Assembly: GCF_011043735.1 (NCBI RefSeq)
Contig: NZ_JAAKGV010000002.1
Coordinates: 124,001-188,000, forward strand
Source: Methylobacterium sp. DB0501
GTDB lineage: Bacteria; Pseudomonadota; Alphaproteobacteria; Rhizobiales; Beijerinckiaceae
Length of the DNA: 64,000 nt
Direction: 5' to 3'
Of this stretch, positions 52,777 through 61,935 are shown piece after piece. Numbering within the stretch: the stretch's first letter is position 1; each line of letters starts with the position of its first letter. Both the position numbers and the translations under genes were made by a program. Under the pieces are notes generated by a model that worked only from the letters and a program-made list of their open reading frames with translations, was not told the origin of the DNA and did not search any database.

Positions 52777-53463
52777 TCACGACCGGAAGATTCGCGTATA
52801 CTGCGTCTCGTGCCGGAACGAGCCGAGATCGAGCCGGACCGTCGCCGTCCCGGCCTCGTCCAGGGGCAGGTCCTGCACGGCACGCGCCAGGACCGCGGCC
52901 CGCGGCATCAGGGCGGCGACCACCCGCGTGCCGGCGGTCTGGCCGACGGGGGCGAGGCGCAAGGACGCCGAGACGAGGTTCTGGAGGAAGGCCGCGAGAT
53001 AGGCCGCCAGCACCGTGCCGCGCTCGAGCCCGTGGGCTCCCGCGGCGGCGCCGACGGCGACCGGATAGGCCACCGCCCCGTCGAGATGGGACGCGAGATC
53101 CGCGAGGCGCGGCACGTCCCAGGCGGCGCGGGTGGCGTCGAGGAACGAGCGGCCCTGCTGGCTGGTCTCGAGGTGCAACTCTCGCGATGGGCTCAACGCC
53201 AGGGCGAGGTCGTTGACGGCGACCAAGGTCCCGGCATCGCCCGCCCCCGCGGCCCGGTGCGCGTGGGCGGCCAGGATCGCATCGCTGCGCCCGGCGCCGT
53301 GCTCCAGCACGTCGGCGAGCCAGTCCCGCAAGCTTGCCTCGTCGCGCACGTCGCCGGCCTCCACGGCCCATTCGAGGCCGTGCGAATAGGCGTAGGCTCC
53401 CACCGGATAGCCCGGCGAGAGCCAGGCCAGCAGCACCAGGGCGTCGGAAACCCGCTCAGCCAT
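52777..53463 (-). CDS. ureF: Urease accessory protein UreF
   Basis: 228 residues. [20 protein letters not shown] is the UreF start; [15 protein letters not shown] follows. UreF acts with UreD, UreG and UreE in nickel insertion. ATG 53463 overlaps ureE by 8 bp. It ends the urease operon here, and no ureG follows. Confidence 0.92.
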   Translation of the reverse strand: MAERVSDALVLLAWLSPGYPVGAYAYSHGLEWAVEAGDVRDEASLRDWLADVLEHGAGRSDAILAAHAHRAAGAGDAGTLVAVNDLALALSPSRELHLETSQQGRSFLDATRAAWDVPRLADLASHLDGAVAYPVAVGAAAGAHGLERGTVLAAYLAAFLQNLVSASLRLAPVGQTAGTRVVAALMPRAAVLARAVQDLPLDEAGTATVRLDLGSFRHETQYTRIFRS

Positions 53464-53989
53464 GGGAATGGTCGTGATGGTGGTGATGCCCGTGGCCGTG
53501 ATCGTGTCCATGGTCATGGGCGTGATCCTGGGAATGCCCGCCCGCATAGGCGCCGCCCTCGGGCCGGAACGGCCGCTCCACCGGGGTCGCGCTGCCACCC
53601 AGGCCCTCGACCATCGCGGCGAGCACGTGGTCGTAGGCGATCCAGAGCGCGTCCGGGCCGATCTCGGCCGGGATGTGCCGGTTGCCAATATGCCAGATCA
53701 GCCGCTTGAGGGCGTGGTCGGAGGGCGCGCGGATCTCCAGGAGCTTTTCCGGCGCCGCCTCGACCCAGACCAGGCGGCCGTCTTCCAGTCGGAGTGCGTC
53801 GCCGTCGTCGAGCATGGCCGGCTCGGGCAGGTCGAGCAGGAAGGCGAGGCCGCCGACCCCCCGCATCGCCATGCGGCGGCGGTGGCGGTCGCCGGAATCG
53901 AGCACGATGCGGTCGACGATCTCGCCGGAGCCGAGGGCGTCGCGGCGGATGACGCGGGTGGCGCGGATCATGGGGTGATGGGGTTCCAT
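53456..53989 (-). CDS. ureE: Urease accessory protein UreE with His-rich tail
   Basis: 177 residues. Peptide-binding N-terminal domain, then the metal domain with [14 protein letters not shown] and Ni-binding His. The tail is a long His/Asp run ([19 protein letters not shown]), a nickel reservoir as in Klebsiella UreE. Start ATG 53989 used; M7 (53971) is possible. Confidence 0.92.
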   Translation of the reverse strand: MEPHHPMIRATRVIRRDALGSGEIVDRIVLDSGDRHRRRMAMRGVGGLAFLLDLPEPAMLDDGDALRLEDGRLVWVEAAPEKLLEIRAPSDHALKRLIWHIGNRHIPAEIGPDALWIAYDHVLAAMVEGLGGSATPVERPFRPEGGAYAGGHSQDHAHDHGHDHGHGHHHHHDHSHG

Positions 53990-53999
53990 TCAGGAAAAA

Positions 54000-54500
54000 T
54001 CAGACGACATCCGGTTTCTCCGGACCCGGATCGAACCGGCCGTCGAGGATCTGCGTCAGGGTATAGGGGCAGTCCGGCGGGAAGCTCCGCGCCGGCACCC
54101 CGGTCTCGTCGGCCGCCCGCACCCGGGCGAGGCGGTAGGCCTTGGCCAGAACCTCGGCCGGCCAGGCGCGCAGGCTCGGGCTCATCGTCACGACGTCGTC
54201 CAGGCTCACGCGCTGCTCGACGATGGTGGCGCGCCAGCCGTATGTCCGCTGCTGCGGCGAATGTTCCCATGTCAGCAGGTGATGCAGCAGGACGGTCAGG
54301 CGGGAGCGGATCTCGGATGTCTGCGACCCGCCCAGATCGGCGATCTCCTCGGCCAGGGCCTTGCGATCGAGCCCGGCCCAGCGGCCGGCCCGGATCAGCG
54401 CGGCCTGTCCTTGCGTCCAGAGGAAGTGATCCGTCTCGGGCGGGACGCCGGCCTCCGGCGCCTCCCGCCCGGCGAGCTCAGGTATGGCGAGCTTGGGCAT
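54000..54500 (-). CDS. DUF29-family protein embedded in the urease operon
   Basis: 166 residues. DUF29 blocks: DHFLWTQGQAALIRAGRWAG, then LDRKALAEEIADLGGSQTSE and LTVLLHHLLTWEH. DUF29 function is unknown; members are soluble and helical. Placed between ureC and ureE on the same strand (27-bp and 10-bp gaps), which suggests co-transcription with the urease genes. Confidence 0.85.
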   Translation of the reverse strand: MPKLAIPELAGREAPEAGVPPETDHFLWTQGQAALIRAGRWAGLDRKALAEEIADLGGSQTSEIRSRLTVLLHHLLTWEHSPQQRTYGWRATIVEQRVSLDDVVTMSPSLRAWPAEVLAKAYRLARVRAADETGVPARSFPPDCPYTLTQILDGRFDPGPEKPDVV

Positions 54501-54527
54501 GGTGTCGCTCCTGCCCGCCAGGATAGC

Positions 54528-56255
54528 TCAGAACAGGAAGTAGCGCTGCGCCATCGGCAGCACCTCGGCGGGCTCGCAGACCAGCAATTCGCCGTCGGCG
54601 CGCACGTCGTAGGTCTCGGGATCGACCTCGATCACCGGGGTGGCGTCGTTGTGGATCATGCTCTTCTTCGAGATGCCGCCGCGCACGTTCTCGACCGCGA
54701 CCATTTGCTTCGCCACTCCGAGTTGTTCGCGCAAGCCCGCCTCGATCGCCGCCTTGGAGACGAAGGTGAGCGCCGTCGTCGCCGGCACCCGGCCGAAGGC
54801 GCCGAACATCGGGCGGTAATGCACCGGCTGCGGCGTCGGGATCGAGGCGTTGGGGTCGCCCATCGGGGCCGCCGCGATGGCGCCGCCCTTGATGATCAGG
54901 TCCGGCTTCACCCCGAAGAAGGCCGGCGACCACAGCACGAGGTCGGCGAGCTTGCCGGGCTCGACCGAGCCGATATGGCGCGAGATGCCATGGGCGATGG
55001 CCGGGTTGATCGTGTACTTGGCGACGTAGCGCTTGGCGCGGGCGTTGTCGTTGCCCGATGCGTCGCCCGGAAGCGCGCCGCGCTGGCGCTTCATCTTGTC
55101 GGCGGTCTGCCAGGTACGGATGATGACTTCGCCGACCCGGCCCATCGCCTGGCTGTCCGACGACATCATCGAGAGTGCGCCGATATCGTGCAGGATGTCC
55201 TCGGCGGCGATCGTCTCCTTGCGGATCCGGCTCTCGGCGAAGGCGAGGTCTTCCGGAATCGACGGGTCGAGGTGGTGGCACACCATCAGCATGTCGAGAT
55301 GCTCGTCGATGGTGTTGCGGGTGAAGGGCCGCGTCGGGTTGGTGGAGGAGGGCAGCACGTTCGCGAGCCCCGCCACCTTGATGATGTCCGGGGCGTGGCC
55401 GCCGCCCGCTCCTTCCGTGTGGAAGGCGTGGATGGTGCGGCCCTTGAACGCCGCGATCGTGTCCTCGACGAAGCCCGATTCATTGAGCGTGTCGGTGTGG
55501 ATCATCACCTGGATGTCGTGGGCATCGGCCACCGACAGGCAGCAATCGATCGCCGCGGGGGTGGTGCCCCAATCTTCGTGCAGCTTGAGCGCGCAGGCGC
55601 CGGCCCGGATCATCTCCTCCAGGCTGTCGGGCTTCGAGGCGTTGCCCTTGCCGGCAAACGCCAGGTTCATCGGGAAGGCGTCCGCCGCCTCGATCATCCG
55701 GGCGATGTGCCAGGGCCCGGGGGTGCAGGTGGTGGCGAAGGTGCCGTGGGCCGGCCCCGTGCCGCCGCCCAGCATGGTGGTGACACCGGAATTCAGCGCC
55801 TCGTCGATCTGCTGCGGGCAGATGAAGTGGATATGGCTGTCGAACCCGCCGGCGGTGAGGATTTTTCCTTCACCGGCGATCACCTCGGTGCCCGGCCCGA
55901 CCACGATGGTGACGCCGTCCTGGATGTCCGGGTTGCCGGCCTTGCCGAGGACCGCGATGCGCCCGCCCTTCAGCCCGACATCGCATTTCACGATGCCCCA
56001 ATGATCGAGGACTACGGCATTAGTGATGACGGTGTCGACGGCGCCGCCCGCGTTGCTCGCCTGGCTCTGCCCCATCCCGTCGCGGATCACCTTGCCGCCG
56101 CCGAACTTCACCTCCTCGCCGTAGCGGGTGTGGTCCTGCTCGACCTCGATGACGAGGGACGTGTCGGCGAGGCGGATGCGGTCGCCCTTGGTCGGTCCGA
56201 ACATCGCCGCATAGGCGGCGCGCGGGAGGCTGGCGGGCTTGGGGGTGTTGGACAT
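54528..56255 (-). CDS. ureC: Urease alpha subunit (UreC)
   Basis: 575 residues, the catalytic nickel subunit that hydrolyses urea to ammonia and carbamate. HIHFICPQ (Ni His pair), the carbamylated Lys in [18 protein letters not shown] (flap His), and SSDSQAMGR (Ni Asp) are all present. ATG 56255 shares its A with the stop of the upstream HD gene (TGATG), so translation is coupled. Forms the enzyme with the fused UreAB subunit. Confidence 0.95.
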   Translation of the reverse strand: MSNTPKPASLPRAAYAAMFGPTKGDRIRLADTSLVIEVEQDHTRYGEEVKFGGGKVIRDGMGQSQASNAGGAVDTVITNAVVLDHWGIVKCDVGLKGGRIAVLGKAGNPDIQDGVTIVVGPGTEVIAGEGKILTAGGFDSHIHFICPQQIDEALNSGVTTMLGGGTGPAHGTFATTCTPGPWHIARMIEAADAFPMNLAFAGKGNASKPDSLEEMIRAGACALKLHEDWGTTPAAIDCCLSVADAHDIQVMIHTDTLNESGFVEDTIAAFKGRTIHAFHTEGAGGGHAPDIIKVAGLANVLPSSTNPTRPFTRNTIDEHLDMLMVCHHLDPSIPEDLAFAESRIRKETIAAEDILHDIGALSMMSSDSQAMGRVGEVIIRTWQTADKMKRQRGALPGDASGNDNARAKRYVAKYTINPAIAHGISRHIGSVEPGKLADLVLWSPAFFGVKPDLIIKGGAIAAAPMGDPNASIPTPQPVHYRPMFGAFGRVPATTALTFVSKAAIEAGLREQLGVAKQMVAVENVRGGISKKSMIHNDATPVIEVDPETYDVRADGELLVCEPAEVLPMAQRYFLF

Positions 56256-56815
56256 CAAACCACTCTCCGCGCCGCGACGGCGGATTGATCGAAGATGGAC
56301 TCGAGGGCCGTGTTGGTGCCGCGGCATCCGGCCACGACGCGTTCGGCCCAGGTGACGTAATCGAGGACCCGTGTCCGATCCCAGTCGTCGGGCGGGCTCG
56401 ACGCCATGGATCGCAGATTGCTGATCTTGTCGGCGATCTTGATCGCCTTGGCATCCGGCGACCTGTGCGACGCCCGCTCGACCTGGAGGCGCTTGCGCTC
56501 GGCCTTGGGCAGCGACTTGTCGTCGGTGACCTCGGCGACGAGATCGGCGACGACGGGCCCGAAGAGGCTTGAGAGCTCCTCGTGGGTCGTGCCGGTATCC
56601 TCGATCGTGTCGTGGAGCCAGCCGGCCGCGACCACCCAGGCATTCGGCGCGTCCGCGGTGTCGGCGAGGAGCGCGGCGACCTCCGCGAGGTGGTTCACGT
56701 AGGGTTCCCGGGCGGCCCCCTTCCGGCGCTGGTCCGCATGCCGGCGGGCCGCGAAATCGGCCGCCCGCGCGACGAGCGCCACGTGATCGCGCAGCACCGT
56801 GTCGTAGGGGCTCAC
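56255..56815 (-). CDS. Small alarmone hydrolase-like HD protein (MESH1/SpoT-type) within the urease operon
   Basis: 186 residues. SpoT hydrolase motifs in order: [47 protein letters not shown], and [14 protein letters not shown]. This matches the stand-alone (p)ppGpp hydrolase group, with no synthetase domain. It overlaps the ureAB stop by 4 bp and the ureC start by 1 bp, so it is translationally coupled on both sides. Role in alarmone or related nucleotide turnover is inferred from motifs. Confidence 0.85.
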   Translation of the reverse strand: MSPYDTVLRDHVALVARAADFAARRHADQRRKGAAREPYVNHLAEVAALLADTADAPNAWVVAAGWLHDTIEDTGTTHEELSSLFGPVVADLVAEVTDDKSLPKAERKRLQVERASHRSPDAKAIKIADKISNLRSMASSPPDDWDRTRVLDYVTWAERVVAGCRGTNTALESIFDQSAVAARRVV

Positions 56816-57432
56816 AAAGCCCCCATCACGTCGCCCCGGAACCCGTACACCGCGCGCCCGCCGCCCATCGGGATCAGCACCACCTCCCGGGTCGAGCCCG
56901 GCTCGAAGCGCACGGCCGTGCCGGGCGCGATGTCGAGGCGCTGGCCGCGGGCCTTGTCGCGGTCGAAGCGGAGCGCCGGGTTGACCTCGAAGAAGTGGTA
57001 ATGCGAGCCGACCTGGATCGGACGGTCGCCGGTATTGGCGACCTCGATCACCGTGCGGGGTGCGCCTTCGTTGAACACGATCTCGCCGTCGGGCGTGGTC
57101 ACCTCGCCCGGCACGTCGGTGGCGGGGGTGCCGCGGATCGGGTGATGGACGGTGACGAGCTTGGTCCCGTCCGGGAAGGTCGCCTCGACCTGGATGTCGT
57201 GGATCATCTCCGGCACGCCCTCCATCACCTGGTCGGCGGTGAGGACCCGGGCTCCGAGCCGCATCAGCTCGGCGACGGTGCGGCCGTCGCGGGCGCCCTC
57301 GACCACGAAGTCGGTGATCAGCGCCACCGCCTCCGGGTGGTTGAGCTTCACGCCCCGGGACAGGCGGTTGCGGGCCACCATCGCCGCCATGGCGACGAGG
57401 AGCTTGTCCTTCTCGCGGGGGGTCAGCAGCAC
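56812..57432 (-). CDS. ureA: Urease gamma-beta fusion subunit (UreAB)
   Basis: 206 residues. The N-terminal half is UreA ([38 protein letters not shown]) and the C-terminal half is UreB ([40 protein letters not shown]). The two subunits are separate in most bacteria but fused in Helicobacter and some others. A GTG at 57432 after GGAGAGA gives the family start. Assembles with UreC. Confidence 0.92.
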   Translation of the reverse strand: MLLTPREKDKLLVAMAAMVARNRLSRGVKLNHPEAVALITDFVVEGARDGRTVAELMRLGARVLTADQVMEGVPEMIHDIQVEATFPDGTKLVTVHHPIRGTPATDVPGEVTTPDGEIVFNEGAPRTVIEVANTGDRPIQVGSHYHFFEVNPALRFDRDKARGQRLDIAPGTAVRFEPGSTREVVLIPMGGGRAVYGFRGDVMGAL

Positions 57433-57517
57433 GGGCGAATCTCTCCGGTCTTTGGGGCCTTCATCCTTCGCCGAGGCGTGAGGCCGAGGCAAGATTGTGC
57501 ACGCAAGAACCGAGCCG

Positions 57518-58378
57518 TCAGGTCTGCCAGACTCGCGGCAGCGGCCGACCGCGAAAACCTTCGAGGATCCGCGCGGCGGCGAGGCGCAAGGGGCCGATCT
57601 CGGCCCCGAGCAGGCGCAGCACCAGCATGCCGTTCCAGGCGCTCGCCCCGGCCTCGACCGCGAGATCCTCGCAGCCCGCGGCCGCGATCAGGTCGCGGGC
57701 CTGGTCGAGCCGGCTTTCCGCGTCCGGGGCGAGGTGGAGCAGGGTCGCCATCGCCCGGGCGCCGCCGGCGACCGCCCTCTTGGCGAGCGTGCCGGCGATG
57801 TCGGCTTCCAGCCGGAAGGTGTCGGCATAGGTGAGGCGCCCGGCCCGGCGCAGGCGCCAGGAATCGGTCAACGCGCCGTCGCGCATCACCTCGCCCTTCG
57901 CGGCGCGGCCGAAGACCAGGGCCTCGAACAGGGTGAGCCGCGCATCGGCCGCGATCTCGGCGGTGAAGCTGCGGGCGAGGCGCGCGCCGTCGAACAGGAT
58001 CGTCTCCTGCGGCAGCCAGGCGAGAGCCGCCTCGCTCTCCAGGGTGAGGTCGACGTCGAGCCGCGTCACCGGTCCGTCCGAGCGGTAGATCTTCTCCGCC
58101 GCCGTGGTGGTGAGCACGAGGTCCGAGCCCGGCGCCAGCCGCGCCTCGATCGCGAAGCGGTCGCCGCAGGCGATGCCGCCGGCGCTGTTGAGCAGCACCG
58201 CCTCCATCGGCCAGGCCCCGAGCCTCCGCTCCGGCCGCGGCAGGCGCAGGCGCAAGGGGCCGGATTCGGCGAGGTCGGTGGTGCGGGTGGCACCGCCCGG
58301 CATCCGCGCCACCGCGAGCGCGACGTGCCCGATCGAGCGCTGGCGGCGGAAGGCGTCGGGGACGGGAGAATGCAGCAT
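57518..58378 (-). CDS. ureD: Urease accessory protein UreD
   Basis: 286 residues. The UreD scaffold: [31 protein letters not shown], and [20 protein letters not shown]. Binds apo-urease first and recruits UreF/UreG. First gene of the operon; an 85-bp gap precedes ureAB. ATG 58378 gives [15 protein letters not shown]; a longer Arg-rich extension was rejected. Confidence 0.92.
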   Translation of the reverse strand: MLHSPVPDAFRRQRSIGHVALAVARMPGGATRTTDLAESGPLRLRLPRPERRLGAWPMEAVLLNSAGGIACGDRFAIEARLAPGSDLVLTTTAAEKIYRSDGPVTRLDVDLTLESEAALAWLPQETILFDGARLARSFTAEIAADARLTLFEALVFGRAAKGEVMRDGALTDSWRLRRAGRLTYADTFRLEADIAGTLAKRAVAGGARAMATLLHLAPDAESRLDQARDLIAAAGCEDLAVEAGASAWNGMLVLRLLGAEIGPLRLAAARILEGFRGRPLPRVWQT

Positions 58379-58621
58379 CGGGAAGCCCGGCGACGGGCGT
58401 GAGCACCGCCCTCGGCCACGCTTAGACCGCGCCGGCGGCCCCGCAGGCAACCCCCCGGCGGGATATGATATGCCCCCGGCAGGGCCCGGGCATGGTCCCG
58501 CGGTGCCGGATGATGCCGGCGGACCGGCCGGCGCGCGGCAGAATCTGCCGCCGGGCCCGGGGAGTCCGGAGTCTTCGCCCGGAGCCCCCTGCTAGGCTCC
58601 CCCCATCAACGGGAGCCCACG

Positions 58622-59950
58622 ATGCCTGCACCTCTCCTCCACATCGAGACCACCCCGGACCTGCCGGCCTCCGCCGAGGTCGTGGTGATCGGCGGCGGCG
58701 TGGTCGGCACCTTCACGGCCTATTACCTGGCGCGCCGCGGCGTGAGCGTCGCCCTGGTCGAGAAGGGCCGCATCGGGGCCGAGCAGTCGAGCCGCAACTG
58801 GGGCTGGTGCCGGCAACAGAACCGCGACGCCCGCGAATTGCCGATGGCGACCAAGAGCCTCGACCTGTGGGACCGTCTCAAGGCCGAGATCGGCGAGGAT
58901 GTGGGCTTCCGCCGCTGCGGCCTGCTCTACCTCAGCAACGACGAGGCCGAGATCGAGCGCTGGGCGAAGTGGCGCGACTTCGCGGCCGGCGAGGGCGTGG
59001 TCACCAACGTGCTGAGCGCGGCGGAAGCGCGCCAGCACGGCAAGGCCACCGGGCGCAACTGGAAGGGCGGCGTGTTCTCGCCCACCGACGGCATCGCCGA
59101 CACCTCCCGGGCGGTACCGGTCGCAGGCCTCGGCGTGATGAAGTACGGCGGCACCGTGCACCAGTTCTGCGCCGCCCGCGGCCTCGAGCTCGAGGGCGGC
59201 CGGGTCTGCGGCGTGGTCACCGAGAAGGGCACCATCCGCACCCGTAAGGTGGTGATGGCCGGCGGCGCCTGGGCGTCGTCCTTCGTCCGCCAGCTCGGCA
59301 TCCGCTTCCCGCAATCGGCGGTGCGCCAGTCGATCATGGCGGTCGGCCCCAACGTGTCCGGCCTGCCGGATGCGATGTACACCGCCGGAATCTCGCTGAC
59401 GCGCCGCGGCGAGAGCGGCGGCTACAACCTGGCGATCAGCGGCCGTGCCCGCGTCGATCCCACCCCGCAGCAGATCCTGTTCGCACGCGAATTCGTGCCG
59501 ATGTTCGCCAAGCGCTGGCGCGTCCTGGCGCCGGGCGGCACCCAGGCCTGGCGCAGCGGCCACGAGGGCGTGAAGAAATGGCGCCTCGACCAGCCGACGC
59601 CGATGGAGCGGATGCGCATCCTCGACCCGCGCCCCGACGCGAAGCTCATCGCCGAGACCCACCGCCGCGCCCTCGACATGCTGCCGGCCCTGCGCGAGAC
59701 CTCGATCACCGCCTCCTGGGCCGGCTACGTCGATTCGACTCCCGACGGCGTGCCGGGCATCGGCGAGGTGACGGGCGTGCCCGGCCTCGTCCTGGCGGCG
59801 GGCTTCTCCGGCCACGGCTTCGGCATCGGGCCGGGCGCCGGCCACCTCATCGCCGATATCGTGTCCGGCGCCGACCCGATCGTGGATCCCAAGCCCTATC
59901 ATCCGGACCGGTTCGGGTCCTCGGCCTGGGGCAAGGTGGCGGAGTTCTAG
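58622..59950 (+). CDS. FAD-dependent oxidoreductase (DAO family)
   Basis: 442 residues. N-terminal dinucleotide fold VVVIGGGVVGTFTAYYLARR, then VEKGRIGAEQSSRNWGWCRQ, and a C-terminal GLVLAAGFSGHGFGIGPGAG. The DAO/opine/D-amino-acid dehydrogenase superfamily; substrate unassigned. ATG 58622 preceded by GGGAG. A 14-bp hairpin follows, before a cupin gene. Confidence 0.82.
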   Translation: MPAPLLHIETTPDLPASAEVVVIGGGVVGTFTAYYLARRGVSVALVEKGRIGAEQSSRNWGWCRQQNRDARELPMATKSLDLWDRLKAEIGEDVGFRRCGLLYLSNDEAEIERWAKWRDFAAGEGVVTNVLSAAEARQHGKATGRNWKGGVFSPTDGIADTSRAVPVAGLGVMKYGGTVHQFCAARGLELEGGRVCGVVTEKGTIRTRKVVMAGGAWASSFVRQLGIRFPQSAVRQSIMAVGPNVSGLPDAMYTAGISLTRRGESGGYNLAISGRARVDPTPQQILFAREFVPMFAKRWRVLAPGGTQAWRSGHEGVKKWRLDQPTPMERMRILDPRPDAKLIAETHRRALDMLPALRETSITASWAGYVDSTPDGVPGIGEVTGVPGLVLAAGFSGHGFGIGPGAGHLIADIVSGADPIVDPKPYHPDRFGSSAWGKVAEF

Positions 59951-59963
59951 GCGTCACCCGTCC

Positions 59964-60004
59964 GGCGCGGCGGGCGCTGCGCGAAGCCGCGCGCCCGCCG
60001 CGCC
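59964..60004 (+). terminator. Large hairpin after the FAD oxidoreductase
   Basis: Fourteen-bp arms GGCGCGGCGGGCGC and GCGCCCGCCGCGCC around a 13-nt loop, 13 bp past the stop. No U-run. Likely separates the oxidoreductase from the cupin gene. Confidence 0.5.
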
Positions 60005-60046
60005 GAATCCACATACACTCTCCTCCGCTCACGCGGAGGACGCGCC

Positions 60047-60520
60047 ATGTCATCTGACACCCTGTCACCGGACGCACTGCCACTCGAAGCCATCTCGTCG
60101 GCGGGCACCTGCCGGGTCGTGCGCCCGGGCCCCGCCATCGTCGGCAAGCAGGCGCTGACCTATGCGCCGGCGGTCTCGGCCGAATCGGTGGGATCGAAGG
60201 GGCTGCACATGCAGCTCGTCACCCTGCCGCCGGGGGCGCGGGCCAAGGCCCACCTGCACGAGGCGCACGAGACGGCGTTGCACGTGCTCTCGGGGGTCGC
60301 CGGCACCTGGTACGGTCCGCAGTTGGAGCACCACCTGTGGAGCCGCGCCGGCGACTTCGTCTACATCCCGGCCGGCGTGCCGCACCTGCCCTACAATGCC
60401 AGCCGCACCGAGACCTGCACGGCGGTGATCGCCCGTACCGATCCGAACGAGCAGGAGAGCGTGGTGCTGCTGCCGGAACTCGACGGCTTGCGGCCGCCGG
60501 AGGGGGACGTGATGGCGTAG
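60047..60520 (+). CDS. Cupin-domain protein
   Basis: 157 residues with one cupin barrel. Motif 1 is KAHLHEAHETALHVLSGVAG (two His, Glu, later His), motif 2 is GDFVYIPAGVPHLPYNAS. Metal binding is likely; enzyme or sensory role not determined. Convergent with an M16 gene, sharing a bidirectional hairpin. Confidence 0.8.
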   Translation: MSSDTLSPDALPLEAISSAGTCRVVRPGPAIVGKQALTYAPAVSAESVGSKGLHMQLVTLPPGARAKAHLHEAHETALHVLSGVAGTWYGPQLEHHLWSRAGDFVYIPAGVPHLPYNASRTETCTAVIARTDPNEQESVVLLPELDGLRPPEGDVMA

Positions 60521-60547
60521 CGGGGCTGACCGAGGGGTCAGCCCCGC
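60520..60547. terminator. Bidirectional hairpin between convergent genes
   Basis: Twelve-bp arms GCGGGGCTGACC and GGTCAGCCCCGC with a GAGG loop, between the cupin stop (60520) and the M16 stop (60551). It could serve both. Confidence 0.6.
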
Positions 60548-60550
60548 CGC

Positions 60551-61852
60551 TCACATCGCCGTCGGCCGGCCGGCCGCCACCACCAGCAGCTTGCCGTCGC
60601 CCAGCGTCCGGGCCGCCGCGCGGCGGATATCGTCCTGCGTCACCGCGCCGATCAGCCCGTTGCGGCGGGCGATGTAGTCGATCCCGAGGCCCTCGAAGGC
60701 GATCTGCACCAGCTGGTGGGCGATCTTGGTCGAGGTGTCGAAGCCGAGCGCGTAGGAGCCGGTGAGGTAGTCCTTGGCCTTCTGCAACTCGTCGTCGGAG
60801 GGGCCGTCGCCGGTCAGGCGCGCGATCTCGTCGGCGATCACCGTCAGGCACTCGGCGACGCGCTCGTTCTTCGTCGCGGTGTAGCCCCAGGTCATCGAGG
60901 CGGCGCGGTGGCTCACCAGCGAGGTGCCGACCGAGTAGGCGAGGCCGCGCTTCTCGCGCACCTCCTGGAACAGCCGCGACGTGAAGGCGCCGCCGCCCAG
61001 GATGTGGTTGAGCACGTAGGCCGGAATGAAGTCGGGATCGCGCCACGGCACGCCGTCGGTGCCGAAGCGCAGGACCGATTGCGGCACGTCGAGATCGACG
61101 ACGATGCGCCGGCCCAAGCCCGTGATCCGGGTCGCCGGCACCGCGGTCAGCGCGCCGCCCTCCGGCAGGGCGCCGAAGGCGGCGTCGAGGGCGCGCAGCA
61201 GCGCCTCCTCGTCGATCGCGCCGACGGCCGCGACCTTGACCCGGCCGCGGGCGATGAGCCGCCGGTGCATCGCCACGAGGTCGTCGCGGGAGATCGACGA
61301 CACGCTCTCGATCGTGCCGGACGAGGGCCGGCCGTAGGGATGGCCCGGATAGGCTTCCGAGAAGAAGCGGCGCGAGGCCATCACGCCGGGGTCGTTCTGC
61401 TGATAGCGCAGGCCGGCGAGCATCTGCGCCCGCACCCGCTCGATCGCCGCCTGGTCGAAGCGCGGCTGGGCCAGCGCCAGGGCGAGCAGCTCGATTGCCT
61501 CGTCGGCGTGCTTGACCAGCATCTTGAGCGAGCCGCCGATCGCGTCCGGCCCGGCATGAAAGCTCAGCTCGATGGCGCGGGCGGCCAGCCGCTCCTGGAA
61601 GGCGTCGGAATCGTGCGGGCCGGCGCCCTCGTCGAGGAGGCGGGCCAGCATCTGGGCGGTGCCGGCCTTGCCCTCGGGATCCTGCGCGGCGCCGCCCTCG
61701 AAGGTGAAGGCGAGCGCGATCAACGGGACGATCGGCGACGCGACGTGCCAGGCCTCGATGCCGCGGGCGGACAGGACGGCGTGCGCCTGGGTCGGGGAGG
61801 AAGGGGACGCCGGGGCGGCGGTGCTGCGGGAGACGGCGTCGGCCGGGGTCAT
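60551..61852 (-). CDS. M16 peptidase-like protein, non-catalytic partner
   Basis: 433 residues. M16 fold without an HxxEH motif: its N-terminal half reads IVPLIALAFTFEGGAAQDPE and MLARLLDEGAGPHDSDAFQE. The second half keeps RLFQEVREKRGLAYSVGTSL (the conserved R/Y region of M16 C-domains). Second of a pair with 61936-63306, 83 bp downstream. Together they would form a heterodimeric processing peptidase, likely periplasmic or cytosolic (no clear signal). Confidence 0.87.
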   Translation of the reverse strand: MTPADAVSRSTAAPASPSSPTQAHAVLSARGIEAWHVASPIVPLIALAFTFEGGAAQDPEGKAGTAQMLARLLDEGAGPHDSDAFQERLAARAIELSFHAGPDAIGGSLKMLVKHADEAIELLALALAQPRFDQAAIERVRAQMLAGLRYQQNDPGVMASRRFFSEAYPGHPYGRPSSGTIESVSSISRDDLVAMHRRLIARGRVKVAAVGAIDEEALLRALDAAFGALPEGGALTAVPATRITGLGRRIVVDLDVPQSVLRFGTDGVPWRDPDFIPAYVLNHILGGGAFTSRLFQEVREKRGLAYSVGTSLVSHRAASMTWGYTATKNERVAECLTVIADEIARLTGDGPSDDELQKAKDYLTGSYALGFDTSTKIAHQLVQIAFEGLGIDYIARRNGLIGAVTQDDIRRAAARTLGDGKLLVVAAGRPTAM

Positions 61853-61935
61853 GAGGACCTCTTGTTGTGGTCGCAATCGATAGGGGACCGCCCGGCGGCG
61901 CGGGCGCGCCCCGGGGCGGCGTCAGGATGCCGGGA

